A stretch of DNA of 64,000 bases from Tangfeifania diversioriginum (GCF_900141875.1 NZ_FQZE01000009.1:1-64000), one strand, 5' to 3'; positions 1 to 7,879 are shown, counted from the stretch's first letter. Numbers and translations are program-made. Notes: generated from the sequence alone by a model not told the origin.

Positions 1-82
1 CAGACAATGGAATTATTAGTGAATTTTCAACCTGCTAATAACGGAGTTGAACAATGCCTATTAAAAATAAATCGTTAGTTTT

Positions 83-769
83 TCAGCAAACCCTATTTAG
101 TCCTAATTGTAATGCTCTATTCTCAATCTTATCTATTACACTTTGGAGGTTTCTAAATTCCTCTTTATCAATTTTTTCTTTTGCTTGTCTTAATGCATTA
201 ATTATAACATCTTTTTTATCTTCTTTCTCTTTATCGTTAAGTTTATAAAGAGAATAAAGTGGATTGCCTTTATTCCATGAAAAGTGTCTATCGGAATAAT
301 CTGAAATCAGAAAAGTATTTAATCTTGCTCTTGACGATGCGCTTATTACAATGCTTCCGTTCCGTTCATTAGAAATAGTCCATACCGGTTCTAAATCTTC
401 TTTTACTTCCAATCTTATAGTCATTGCAGGTTCTGAATCACCTAATTCTAAATCATCGATTAAACCGCCCTTTGCAACATCAATCCCTTGAAGAAAAAAA
501 CCAAATCTTTCATGAAAAAAATACTCAGGAAGATCAGTTAATGTTGCCTCAATTATAATAGGCTCAAAAGTATTACAATTATAGAAATCACTATCATAGA
601 ATGTAATGTTCCAATTGGATGATAATACATAAGATATTGCTTCAAGTATAGTTGATTTACCCGAATCCCCCCTTCCAATCAGGCAAACGAATTTTTGTTT
701 GTAGAAGAATTGGTCAAATGCTTTTATTCCACGAAAATTCCTTATAGAAAGTTTATAAATAGATGCCAT
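83..769 (-). pseudogene. Truncated OLD-family-like ATPase (N-terminal fragment)
   Basis: The 228-residue product starts with an ABC/SMC-type ATPase fold: a first strand like SIRNFRGIKAF, then a Walker A motif GRGDSGKSTILEAI near residues 32-45. This pattern is typical of OLD-family ATP-dependent endonucleases and related RecF-like proteins, in which the ATPase is followed by a Walker B region and a TOPRIM nuclease domain and the whole chain is usually 500 residues or more. Here translation stops after residue 228, before any Walker B or TOPRIM. All three frames of the minus strand carry stops within the next ~60 bases up to the window edge, so a single frameshift does not rescue it. I therefore read it as a truncated remnant, not a complete gene. 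It lies next to another broken gene and on the 3' side of a tRNA, which fits a decayed mobile or defence island. It could still be a short stand-alone ATPase. Confidence 0.6.
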
Positions 770-780
770 AATATTTAATC

Positions 781-1097
781 TTATTCATTTATCATCCTCA
801 AAAACTCCTCCTCATAAACCAACCGAATATCGCAACCTTGTGCAATTAATTTTTCAATTTTCTTCGTTTTAGAAGGCCCCGGCGCGCGGAGCCTGCAATA
901 ACAAAATTAGTTCGTTTGGTAATGGAAGTATCAATATCGGCTCCCAGCTTTTGAATCAAATCGGCATTAACCTTAATTTCCGACAGATTTTCAACACTTA
1001 ATTTTCTGACTAAAGGAACTTTGTTTTGCTGAATTGAATAATTGACAACAGGAGTAAATAAAAATTCAACATTGGGAATAATTTTGGTTTCAGTCAT
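781..1097 (-). pseudogene. BRCT-domain fragment with frameshift, possibly fused to the start of a DUF4011-like gene
   Basis: The open frame ends at 846, but the minus-strand frame shifted at about 883-888 continues the protein to a stop at 781. The joined product has a C-terminal half typical of a BRCT domain: KLGADIDTSITKRTNFVIAG, then GPSKTKKIEKLIAQG and a VYEEEFLRMI end. BRCT domains of this kind close NAD-dependent ligases and some DnaQ-like exonucleases. The shift falls in an alternating CGCGCG run; removing one CG restores the frame. The first ~40 residues (TPVVNYSIQQNKVPLVRKL) do not look like a BRCT but resemble, from memory, the start of DUF4011-type helicase proteins, so the gene may be a deletion fusion. 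ATG at 1097 is preferred to the TTG at 1115. Either a true pseudogene or a sequence error in the CG run. Confidence 0.55.
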
Positions 1098-1351
1098 GAT
1101 TTTTTGGTAAGTCAAGAAGTTATTAAAAGGTTGATTCGCTTTTTACTTACATGACTATAAAATTATAAAAATCATTTAACAATGAATAATAAATCAGAAG
1201 GCATTTTCAATGTGACTCACAACTTTGAAGGGAGTAGCAGAACTTAAATTTTTTCTTTTCAGGGTAGCAAAAGCTTATGCTTGAATATTTAAATCTACCG
1301 GGTTTTACGGGTGAGGCATTAAAGTGAATTTCAGGGTAAGCTAAAAACAAT

Positions 1352-1383
1352 AAAAGCCTGAAATTCATTGATTTCAAGCTTTT
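1352..1383 (-). terminator. Intrinsic terminator downstream of tRNA-Lys
   Basis: On the minus strand a 13-position stem (AAAAGCTTGAAAT with ATTTCAGGCTTTT, one mismatch, 6-base loop) is followed by TATTGTTTTT. It begins 23 bases after the tRNA 3' end and fits a terminator for the tRNA transcript. The remaining bases between 1098 and 1351 show no convincing gene. Confidence 0.7.
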
Positions 1384-1405
1384 ATAAATTTAGAAACTTT
1401 TAAAG

Positions 1406-1478
1406 TGACTCAGCTGGGTCTCGAACCCAGGACCCCATCCTTAAAAGGGATGTGCTCTACCAACTGAGCTACTGAGTC
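1406..1478 (-). tRNA. tRNA-Lys (anticodon UUU)
   Basis: A full cloverleaf is visible on the minus strand. The acceptor stem GACTCAG pairs with CTGAGTC, with discriminator A; the D-arm carries AGCTCAGTTGGTAGAGC; the anticodon stem CATCC/GGATG encloses the loop CTTTTAA, giving anticodon TTT for lysine; the T-arm is CTGGG-TTCGAGA-CCCAG. The length is 73 nt without an encoded CCA. It is transcribed away from the RraA-like gene and towards the degraded island, so the island lies at its 3' end, the usual integration side for tyrosine-integrase elements. Confidence 0.97.
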
Positions 1479-1577
1479 ATCCTTTTGGTGCCCTTTGTTT
1501 GTCAAAGGCGGGTGCAAAAGTAATATTTATTTTTTTCCATACAAACCGAGCCGGTATTTTTTACTGAAAAAATTGAA

Positions 1578-2405
1578 TTACTTAACCGTATTGTCCAGTG
1601 GCATGCCCAGGCTCTCGTATAAGTTTCTGCGGGCAGCTTTATCTTTTTCAAGAATTTCTTTGCCGTATTGTGCCACTTCTTTTGCTACTTTTCGGGGCAC
1701 AACCACCACACCGTCGCCATCGGCAACCACCACATCGCCGGGGCAAACCAGCACACCACCAATATCAATCGGGCGGTTTACTGATTCCAGTTCGTTACGG
1801 CCGGGACGTATGCCACGGCCTTTCTTACGCAGGTAAAGCGGCACTTTTTGCAGGGCAATTTCGTCGGTGTCACGCGAGCTGGCATCGGTAACAACTCCCA
1901 CAGCCCCCAGCGATACCCAGTACAGGATATTGTTGGAACCGATGGAGCCAATATCCCGGTCTTCCACGTCATCGAGGACAACCACCGAACCTTCACTGAT
2001 TACTTCCGCGAAGGCTTCGGATGACCAGGTACTGTAAAAGTTTCCTTCCCAGGCGGCAAAATCTTCATCCGGCTCCGGCCTGTTGGGGCGTTGCGTAGGA
2101 ACATAGCGGGCAGTTACGGCAATGCCGCGGATAATGTGCGACATGTTTTCGGTATCTACCCAGTCGGGATGTATTTCATGACTTACCAGCCCGGTGTTGG
2201 GAAGGCCAACCATGTCCATTCCGTCGGAAACATCGGCCACGCGTAAATTCTCATAGAGTTTCAGGATTTCGTTGTTTTCTTCCAGCGAGTAGGTTGGTGT
2301 TTCAATTAAATTCACACCTTTCTCAAGCTGTTCTTTCGATTGCCCGAATGTGGAAATGCAGGCAACCAAAAATACGGCGAGTAAAAAATAGTTTTGTTTC
2401 TTCAT
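1578..2405 (-). CDS. Secreted RraA-like protein (RraA/Dmt aldolase-like superfamily)
   Basis: This 275-residue protein has an N-terminal signal peptide (MKKQNYFLLAVFLVACISTFG) and then the RraA-like fold. The family signatures are present: LRVADVSDGMDMVGLPNTG near residues 55-75, the glycine-rich GSIGSNN region, GAVGVVTDASSRD, and PGDVVVADGDGVVVVP near the C-terminus. Members of this superfamily include the RNase E inhibitor RraA, 4-hydroxy-4-methyl-2-oxoglutarate aldolases and several enzymes of unknown substrate. The DASSRD motif corresponds to the metal/substrate-binding Asp-Arg region of the aldolases. An exported copy is unlikely to regulate RNA turnover, so a periplasmic lyase or aldolase role is more probable (inference). 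The gene stands alone, downstream of the NTF2-like gene on the same strand with a 45-base gap. The lipobox-like VACIS is not a strong one, so I favour signal peptidase I. Confidence 0.8.
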   Translation of the reverse strand: MKKQNYFLLAVFLVACISTFGQSKEQLEKGVNLIETPTYSLEENNEILKLYENLRVADVSDGMDMVGLPNTGLVSHEIHPDWVDTENMSHIIRGIAVTARYVPTQRPNRPEPDEDFAAWEGNFYSTWSSEAFAEVISEGSVVVLDDVEDRDIGSIGSNNILYWVSLGAVGVVTDASSRDTDEIALQKVPLYLRKKGRGIRPGRNELESVNRPIDIGGVLVCPGDVVVADGDGVVVVPRKVAKEVAQYGKEILEKDKAARRNLYESLGMPLDNTVK

Positions 2406-2450
2406 GGTTTAAAATGATTTAGATGAATTTTGAAATATACTGATTTAATT

Positions 2451-2915
2451 TTATTCTCCCTGAAAAGGTAAAGATGAATGGTGCAGGTTGATTTTTAATG
2501 CCCCGTTTTTCGACCGGAAAAAGCCCAGAGTGAATTCAACTTTTGTTTCTATCCCCTGGTAGTTGGTGAAAAAATAGTTGCCCATTGCAACGGCTTGTTC
2601 TTCTCCTAAAATAAACTCTGCATTTTTGAACCGTACCTTTTCCCATGGTTCGAGCGCAAAGCCCTTGTCTTCTGCGAAATCAGGATTTTGGCCAATGAAA
2701 TAGGAGACAGCGCTTTTCCGGGTTAACCGGAATTGCTTCCGGCTGGCTTTTGTGGGTTTAAACAGCACAGGACCTTCGTGGTAACCATAAAGTTCATCCA
2801 CCAGCAGCCAGGCTGTTTTTTCGAAATCCTTTTTTTCGCGATAATCCACTCCGAGTTGCACAATTTGGTTGCCCCATTTGTTTTGGGCTTCAAGTATTTC
2901 TTCCTGTTTAATCAT
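2451..2915 (-). CDS. NTF2/SnoaL-like protein of the conserved family often mislabelled phosphoribosyl-AMP cyclohydrolase
   Basis: This 154-residue soluble protein carries a highly conserved pattern I recognise from a widespread small family: EILEAQNKWGNQIVQLG at the start, a central LYGYHEGPVLFKPTKA, then AVSYFIGQN, GFALEPWEKVRF, and the closing KINLHHSSLPF. The fold expected for the family is the cone-shaped NTF2/SnoaL type. Databases sometimes name it phosphoribosyl-AMP cyclohydrolase, but the cysteine metal ligands of HisI are absent, so I do not adopt that name. No biochemical role is established to my knowledge. There is no signal peptide, so it should be cytoplasmic. It lies between the RraA-like gene and a thioredoxin-like gene on the same strand, with gaps of 45 and 71 bases, and may be co-transcribed. 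Confidence 0.75.
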   Translation of the reverse strand: MIKQEEILEAQNKWGNQIVQLGVDYREKKDFEKTAWLLVDELYGYHEGPVLFKPTKASRKQFRLTRKSAVSYFIGQNPDFAEDKGFALEPWEKVRFKNAEFILGEEQAVAMGNYFFTNYQGIETKVEFTLGFFRSKNGALKINLHHSSLPFQGE

Positions 2916-2986
2916 GAAAATAAAATTTATTGTTGCAAAATATTTAAACTACTGATTAATCAACAAGAGCAGTTTTGTGTCAGTTG

Positions 2987-4381
2987 TCAATTAAGTTGTC
3001 GCTCCATTAGTTTTTTTACCTGGGCAACGGTCATTTTCTTGCCGATAATTTTCTTGTTTTCATCCAGAATATAGAGCCCGGGTGTTTTTCGCGCATCGTA
3101 TAATATTTTAAAGCGCGAAACATGATGCTCGTCCCACACATTTATCCAGTCGAACAATGCATGTTTGGTTAAAAAATCGCCCCATTCCTTTTTATTATCC
3201 ATGCTGTAAATGGCAAAAACTTCCAGTCCTTTATCGCTGAATGGCCTGTAAACTTCTTCGTACAGTTCGGGCACAAAAACTTTGCAATGTGAGCAGCCTG
3301 GTTCGTAAATCACCACAAGGGTGTATTTTGCATCAATTTCGTGCAGGTTGCGAAATTCGCCGTCAAAAGTTTCCAGGGTAAGGTCGGGAGCGGTTTTGCC
3401 AATGAGGTTATTTTCTGCAAAAAGCACGTTCTCGCTGATTTTTTCAATCGATTCGTCTGTAGCCCAAAATGCTTCGCCTGAAAAATAATATTTACGGGCA
3501 ATGTCAACAAACAAGGCATCCATTCCCATAATGTTGCTGTTGATGCTGCTGTTCAGAAAAAATGAGGTGGCAAACTGAAAAATACGTTTGTGTGGCTTCA
3601 CTTTTTCAATAAAGTTGAAAACAGGCGGTTTAATCGAATCGTAGTGTTGAAAGAGTACTTTGGTGAACCAGGTCTCCAGCTTATTTTTAAAGAAAGGAGT
3701 GTATAAAAAACGTTCGTCGGTATAATCGAAATTATCCCAGAAGTGTTCGCGCTGGTAGTAGTAGCGGGCATTTGTCAGCAGTGAATCGTTGTTTTGGATT
3801 TCGGCAGGCAGGGTGGAAATATCGAGTGATGGCACATGATTGGCTTTCACAAATTTAGCCAAAAACCAATCAGGGTGTTCGGTTTCAATTTGCTCCCATT
3901 TTGTATGGAGTTGATTTGTCAGCTCCGCTAAATCTTCCTGTAGTTTTTCTTTTTCATTGCCTGTTGCTGATTTGATTTGGTCTCTGACTGCTGCCCCTTT
4001 TTGCTGAAGGTTTTGAAGAAAAACCACATAATCGGCAAATGCACCGGTTTCTTCAGCGCCTTCAATTTGCATGGTTTGCGAAGAAAATGAGTTGTTGGAA
4101 AGGGTGAATTGCTGATCGGCGCCCAGGAGAAAATCGAAATGGTTATCCTGATCCTGGTAAATTTTATACAATCCCTGCGGAAGCAAAGTGTCGGCGCTGA
4201 AAGTTCCCCAGCCGTCACTGTTCATCCGGATGGTTTCAACCGAATAAATGTTCCCCAGGTAATAATTGGCCAGTAATATTTTCTCCCCGGATGCGGAGTC
4301 CAGCTTAATTTTAATTTGTGCTTTCTGGCCCGAAACAACCGCGGAAATTAGTGCAAACAGAAACACGAACGTGTTTTTCAT
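2987..4381 (-). CDS. Exported thioredoxin-fold protein with CxxC and DUF4369/DUF5106-like N-terminal region
   Basis: The product is 464 residues when started at ATG 4381, which gives a clean signal peptide (MKNTFVFLFALISAVVSG). Two upstream in-frame starts (4420, 4495) would add unlikely residues ahead of it. Residues ~20-110 form a beta-rich domain like DUF4369; the middle is helical with charged stretches; the last ~140 residues are a thioredoxin/AhpC-TSA fold with IGKTAPDLTLETFDG and the redox motif CSHC in YEPGCSHCKVFVPEL. Bacteroidota encode many such TlpA/ResA-like periplasmic proteins thought to reduce or isomerise disulfides. The active pair CSHC differs from the CPPC of the smaller TlpA-like gene at 44.6 kb. 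The gene is divergent from the glycosyltransferase at 4510 with a 128-base gap that must hold both promoters. Substrate unknown. Confidence 0.75.
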   Translation of the reverse strand: MKNTFVFLFALISAVVSGQKAQIKIKLDSASGEKILLANYYLGNIYSVETIRMNSDGWGTFSADTLLPQGLYKIYQDQDNHFDFLLGADQQFTLSNNSFSSQTMQIEGAEETGAFADYVVFLQNLQQKGAAVRDQIKSATGNEKEKLQEDLAELTNQLHTKWEQIETEHPDWFLAKFVKANHVPSLDISTLPAEIQNNDSLLTNARYYYQREHFWDNFDYTDERFLYTPFFKNKLETWFTKVLFQHYDSIKPPVFNFIEKVKPHKRIFQFATSFFLNSSINSNIMGMDALFVDIARKYYFSGEAFWATDESIEKISENVLFAENNLIGKTAPDLTLETFDGEFRNLHEIDAKYTLVVIYEPGCSHCKVFVPELYEEVYRPFSDKGLEVFAIYSMDNKKEWGDFLTKHALFDWINVWDEHHVSRFKILYDARKTPGLYILDENKKIIGKKMTVAQVKKLMERQLN

Positions 4382-4509
4382 TAAAGGCAGTTTTTTAATT
4401 ATCAGTGCAAAATATTTCATCAAAAATAAAGTTTTAGCTGAAAAGTTGCGATTGTAACCTGTATTTTCGGAATGAATCGGTAAATTTAACCGCACCTAAA
4501 ATTTTTTCA

Positions 4510-5418
4510 ATGCTGTCAGTAAACATCCCGGTATATAACATCGATGCACGGCCTTTGGTTTTGCAATTGACGGAGCAGGCTAAAAAACTGGATTGCGCTG
4601 TTAAAATCAGTGTTTACGATGATGGCTCGGATGAGCAATTCAAAAAAATTAACCGGGAGTTGTGCCGGGTTTCTTTGGTTATTTATAAAGAAATGAGCGA
4701 AAACCTGGGGCGCGCTGCCATCCGCAATAAAATGGGGCAGGAGGCTGTTTTTGAGTACCTGCTTTTTATCGATGCCGATTCAACAATTATTTCGGAAAAA
4801 TACCTTGAGAATTATCTTGAGAAAATTCAAAATGCAGATGTGTTGTGTGGGGGAACGTCCTACCAATCTGATCCGCCGGAGAGTCAGGATGAATTGCTCC
4901 GCTGGCTTTACGGAACAAAACGCGAGGCGATTTCGGCAACAAAGCGAAATGAAAAAAAGGGATTTATTATTACCTCCAATAATTTTTTAATAAAAAAGGA
5001 GCTTTTTAAAAAGGTGCATTTCAGGGAAAATATTGGGCGCTATGGGCATGAAGATACGCTGCTGGGATACGATTTGTTCCGGCACGGCGTTTTGCCGGTG
5101 CATATCCAGAATCCTGTTGAGCATACCGGCCTGGAGGATGCGCGTGCATTTTTGACGAAAACGAAAACCGCGCTCGAGAATCTCCATTTTATTACCCATG
5201 AAATATTGAATGAAGCCCCGGAATTCATTCAACAGGTGCATTTTCTCAGCAGGTATGAAAGAATTACAAAGCTGATTCCGGAGTTTGTATTTCGTTTTTT
5301 CTATTCCGCTTTTTATGGCCCTATGGAGAAAAATTTAACCGGTAAAAAACCTCGTTTGTTTTGGTTCGATTTGTATAAACTTTGCATTTATTCCACAATA
5401 AAAAACCGCGAGTCTTAA
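4510..5418 (+). CDS. Glycosyltransferase family 2 protein
   Basis: This 302-residue protein has the GT-A fold of family 2: an N-terminal nucleotide-binding strand MLSVNIPVYN, YDDGSDEQFKKI (the first aspartate pair), ENLGRAAIRNKMGQ, and the DxD-type metal site in LLFIDADSTII near residues 92-100. A second acidic segment, RYGHEDTLLGYDLF, fits the catalytic-base region. The C-terminal ~60 residues are basic and aromatic with no clear membrane helix, so it is probably a peripheral membrane enzyme. Which sugar is moved is not evident; neighbours give no polysaccharide cluster. The start ATG lies directly at the beginning of homology. It is followed by two REP-like hairpins that separate it from the convergent DUF4097 gene. 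Confidence 0.85.
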   Translation: MLSVNIPVYNIDARPLVLQLTEQAKKLDCAVKISVYDDGSDEQFKKINRELCRVSLVIYKEMSENLGRAAIRNKMGQEAVFEYLLFIDADSTIISEKYLENYLEKIQNADVLCGGTSYQSDPPESQDELLRWLYGTKREAISATKRNEKKGFIITSNNFLIKKELFKKVHFRENIGRYGHEDTLLGYDLFRHGVLPVHIQNPVEHTGLEDARAFLTKTKTALENLHFITHEILNEAPEFIQQVHFLSRYERITKLIPEFVFRFFYSAFYGPMEKNLTGKKPRLFWFDLYKLCIYSTIKNRES

Positions 5419-5452
5419 TTTTACTTTGACAAATTTGGGAACAAAAAACTAA

Positions 5453-5472
5453 CACCGTTCTTTAGAGCGGTG
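5453..5472. repeat. REP-like palindrome, copy 1
   Basis: A 20-base near-perfect palindrome: arms CACCGTTCT and AGAGCGGTG around TT. It lies 34 bases after the glycosyltransferase stop. It is an inverted copy of the element at 5542-5561; the two sequence differences fall at paired positions (T-A here, C-G there), which keeps the stem intact. This is the pattern of REP elements mobilised by RAYT (TnpA-REP) enzymes, but no RAYT gene is in the window. Confidence 0.65.
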
Positions 5473-5541
5473 AAAAAGGTAAATCCTCCATTGATGTAGA
5501 AATTTTTTCAAAATTTCACGTTGCGTAATACGTTTTTTAAA

Positions 5542-5561
5542 CACCGCCCTAAAGGACGGTG
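5542..5561. repeat. REP-like palindrome, copy 2 (inverted relative to copy 1)
   Basis: Arms CACCGCCCT and AGGACGGTG around AA. It lies 69 bases from copy 1 in the opposite orientation, giving a BIME-like pair in the convergent space between 4510-5418 and 5633-6676. The spacer holds a weaker dyad (GAAATTTT / AAAATTTC near 5500-5518). The pair could also end transcription from both sides. Confidence 0.65.
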
Positions 5562-5632
5562 CTGATTTTATAAAAAGTTAAACCTGTCAAAGTTGCCCCG
5601 CGACTAAAAAATTACAATTTATTTCTTATTGT

Positions 5633-6676
5633 TCAGTTCAGTTTTATTTGTCCGTAACGGCTTTTTACAACTACTGTTCCTCCGTTTCCGGTTCCAACTT
5701 TTCCTTCAATTGTACGGGTTTGACTTTCGTTCATCCGGTTACCGGTAAAATCGTCTTCAGGATATGAAATTCCGCAGTATTCGCAAGTGGCATCAACCGA
5801 ATAGGAGGCATTGCCAAGCCCCAGTGAAATCTGCCCATAGCTGTTGGTAATTGAAATGGAATCGAAATTTTTGGCCACTCTGTTCACCCTGATTCCTCCG
5901 TAGCCAGCCTCAATGTTCAGGCGCTGCAAAAGTTCGTCGATTTTTATGTGGGTATATTTTGTTTCGCCCGAGAAACTGCCAATTTCTTCAAAATTGAACG
6001 TGTCATATTTTGATTCTGTTTCAACAGTGCTGGCTTTTTCCAGGTTAATGACTGTATATTTTGAGTTCAATAGCAGATCATCGGTTTCTCCCAAATTCAT
6101 GGTGGAGTATTTCACTTCCACATCCAAATCGTTTGAAAGGCTGATGTCGGCTTTTCCATAGGCAAGTGAAACATCCATTGTTCCGTTGGCCGGCGAATTC
6201 AGTTCGTTGGCAGTAAAATTTCCATACTGAATATCGAACGTTCCGTTTGCATTCAGCACATTCACCATGGTATTTCCGTATTTGTTGGAAATATCCAGGT
6301 TTTTGTCGGTAGGAATGTTCACCAGGTAATCGATACTGAATTCCCTGCGGCTTTTAAAACTATTATCGATGCGGGTTTCAGCCGAAACGGTGCTTCCGCT
6401 TTTTGAAAAAACGACGTTAATTTCACTAAGCAGTTCATCAGCCCGCGATTCGTTTGGCGCATCAACGGTAATTACCACGTCGATGGTAACATTGTTCCCA
6501 CCTTGGTTGGTCACCTTCACTTCGCCAAATTTGTTGTCAATTTTGAGTGTTTCAACGGTACGTGCTGGCCATGACTCGTTGTACTCTTTTGTTTTTTCTT
6601 CGGCTAAAGCTGAAGTTCCGGCGGTTAAAAAAACTGCAAGGAATAATACGGTTATAATTCTAAATTTCAGTTTCAT
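5633..6676 (-). CDS. DUF4097-type putative adhesin / envelope protein, exported
   Basis: The 347-residue product begins with a signal peptide (MKLKFRIITVLFLAVFLTAGTSALA) and continues as a repetitive beta-rich chain with motifs such as LKIDNKFGEVKVTNQGGNNV, ISNKYGNTMVNVLNANGTF, LAYGKADIS, and SRYGQIKLN. These short repeats of a parallel beta-helix are characteristic of DUF4097/DUF2807-like proteins. Proteins of this kind often sit directly downstream of an ECF sigma/anti-sigma pair in Bacteroidota, as here: the start overlaps the end of the anti-sigma-like gene by 17 bases, so the two are translationally coupled. Two cysteines (CEYC near residue 300) could form a disulfide. The likely place is the periplasm or cell surface; function is not known. 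It may be an output or a sensor of the sigma system (inference). Confidence 0.75.
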   Translation of the reverse strand: MKLKFRIITVLFLAVFLTAGTSALAEEKTKEYNESWPARTVETLKIDNKFGEVKVTNQGGNNVTIDVVITVDAPNESRADELLSEINVVFSKSGSTVSAETRIDNSFKSRREFSIDYLVNIPTDKNLDISNKYGNTMVNVLNANGTFDIQYGNFTANELNSPANGTMDVSLAYGKADISLSNDLDVEVKYSTMNLGETDDLLLNSKYTVINLEKASTVETESKYDTFNFEEIGSFSGETKYTHIKIDELLQRLNIEAGYGGIRVNRVAKNFDSISITNSYGQISLGLGNASYSVDATCEYCGISYPEDDFTGNRMNESQTRTIEGKVGTGNGGTVVVKSRYGQIKLN

Positions 6677-7244
6677 GATTTCTATTGTTTTTTTGTTTTA
6701 CTTCTTCTAATTTGTCCACTATCATATTTATAAGGCTGAGTTTTGTCTGGTAATACTCGAGCATGGCGTTAATTACGCGTTCGTCGTTAGGGTTGGCAGC
6801 CAAATCGTTCTGTAGTTTATTATACACGTTTTCAAATTCAGCCAGCTCGGTGTCCATCATTTGTTGTTCTTCTTCGGTAATGAGCCCTTCGGCAGCCATT
6901 CGTTCCCACTGGCTCAGTCCGCTGTTTATGGCGTTGGCATAATAAAATTCCACCTCTTCATATTCGTCAGAAACCGATGCAAGACTTACCTGCTCACGGC
7001 CAGTGGACTGAATTGGTTGTTCTTTGTCGGGCGAAAACCAAATGATTCCCTGGTTAACGGCCAGGAAAACAAATATGACGGCAGCGGCAACTTTCCACAC
7101 AACGTTCAGCGAGAAAGTACGTTTTTTGTGCTGCTTTGCCAGTTTTTTCTCAAACCGTTCGAAATGTCCTTCGGGAGGCTCGTTGTCGTTTAACTCCTTC
7201 AGGTTTTTCGAAATCAGTTCTTCTATGTAATCTTTTTCTTTCAT
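6660..7244 (-). CDS. Membrane-anchored anti-sigma-factor-like protein
   Basis: The 194-residue product (ATG at 7244; a TTG two codons upstream overlaps the sigma stop) has a charged cytoplasmic N-terminus of ~45 residues (KDYIEELISKNLKELNDNEP... ), one transmembrane helix at about residues 48-68 (VVWKVAAAVIFVFLAVNQGII), and a C-terminal helical region of ~120 residues, outside if the topology is that of an anti-sigma factor. That topology, and its position two bases after the ECF sigma gene, are what is expected of an anti-sigma factor. No zinc-type HxxxCxxC motif is present, so it would belong to a non-ZAS class. The C-terminal region is rich in Glu and Gln and probably a coiled coil. Role by context only. 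Confidence 0.65.
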   Translation of the reverse strand: MKEKDYIEELISKNLKELNDNEPPEGHFERFEKKLAKQHKKRTFSLNVVWKVAAAVIFVFLAVNQGIIWFSPDKEQPIQSTGREQVSLASVSDEYEEVEFYYANAINSGLSQWERMAAEGLITEEEQQMMDTELAEFENVYNKLQNDLAANPNDERVINAMLEYYQTKLSLINMIVDKLEEVKQKNNRNHETEI

Positions 7245-7246
7245 AA

Positions 7247-7801
7247 TCAATTGTATGAGAACATTTCTTTCCCCTTTAATAATTCCCGTAATTTGCTTTT
7301 TGCACGCGAGTACTGCGTTCTTGAAGCTGCGTTGCTTATTCCCAGAATTTCGCTAATCTCGTCGTGATCGTATCCTTCAATGAGGTAAAGGCTCAGTATG
7401 GTGCGGTATCCGTCAGGCAGGCATTTAATTGCCTTCTTGATGGTGTTGATATTTATATCTGCCGTTGTATCGCCAAAGTCCGGAACTTCCATTGTCCGTT
7501 CGTTTACCTCTTCAAATTTTGCTTTGCGTTTTTTCAAACAATCCAAAGAACGGTTGATCACAATCTTCTTGAGCCAGGCCCCAAAACTTACTTCACCTTT
7601 GTAGGTGTCAATTTTATTGAAGGCATTCAAAAAAGCTTCCTGCATCACATCTTCGGCCTCGCATTCATCGTTTACAATTCGCAGGCTTACACTGTACATT
7701 GCCTTGTAATATAACTTATAAAGCTGGAATTGTGCTTTCTGACTGCCTTTCCTGCACTGGTCAATTATTTCCTGATGAATATTTTTATACAGTGTTTCCA
7801 A
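7247..7801 (-). CDS. RNA polymerase ECF sigma factor (sigma-70 family)
   Basis: A 184-residue ECF sigma factor with only regions 2 and 4. Region 2 covers residues ~25-95 (YYKAMYSVSLRIVNDECEAEDVMQEAFLNAF, then FGAWLKKIVINRSLDCLKKRK). Region 4 is the C-terminal helix-turn-helix: LPDGYRTILSLYLIEGYDHDEISEILGISNAASRTQYSRAKSKLRELL. It heads a three-gene operon with the anti-sigma-like gene (2-base gap) and the DUF4097 gene. A promoter-like TTTG-N17-TATATTTT lies about 80 bases upstream, overlapped by a perfect 18-bp palindrome. ECF operons of this form are commonly autoregulated; the target regulon cannot be read from the window. Confidence 0.92.
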   Translation of the reverse strand: METLYKNIHQEIIDQCRKGSQKAQFQLYKLYYKAMYSVSLRIVNDECEAEDVMQEAFLNAFNKIDTYKGEVSFGAWLKKIVINRSLDCLKKRKAKFEEVNERTMEVPDFGDTTADININTIKKAIKCLPDGYRTILSLYLIEGYDHDEISEILGISNAASRTQYSRAKSKLRELLKGKEMFSYN

Positions 7802-7879
7802 TTTTTTAGCTGTTTCCGGTTCAATGACGCAAGCTTTTCAGCGATGTTACACCGAGATTGAATTATTTTTTACAAGGTA

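Noticed and set aside
1212-1219. TGAGTCAC (minus strand), repeating the tRNA-Lys 3' end, as an att site
   Set aside because: Only 8 bases match, which can occur by chance in ~1 kb; kept only as a side note to the island finding.
2451-2915. Naming this gene hisI (phosphoribosyl-AMP cyclohydrolase)
   Set aside because: The cysteine and aspartate metal ligands of HisI are not present; the sequence fits an NTF2-like family that often carries that wrong name.
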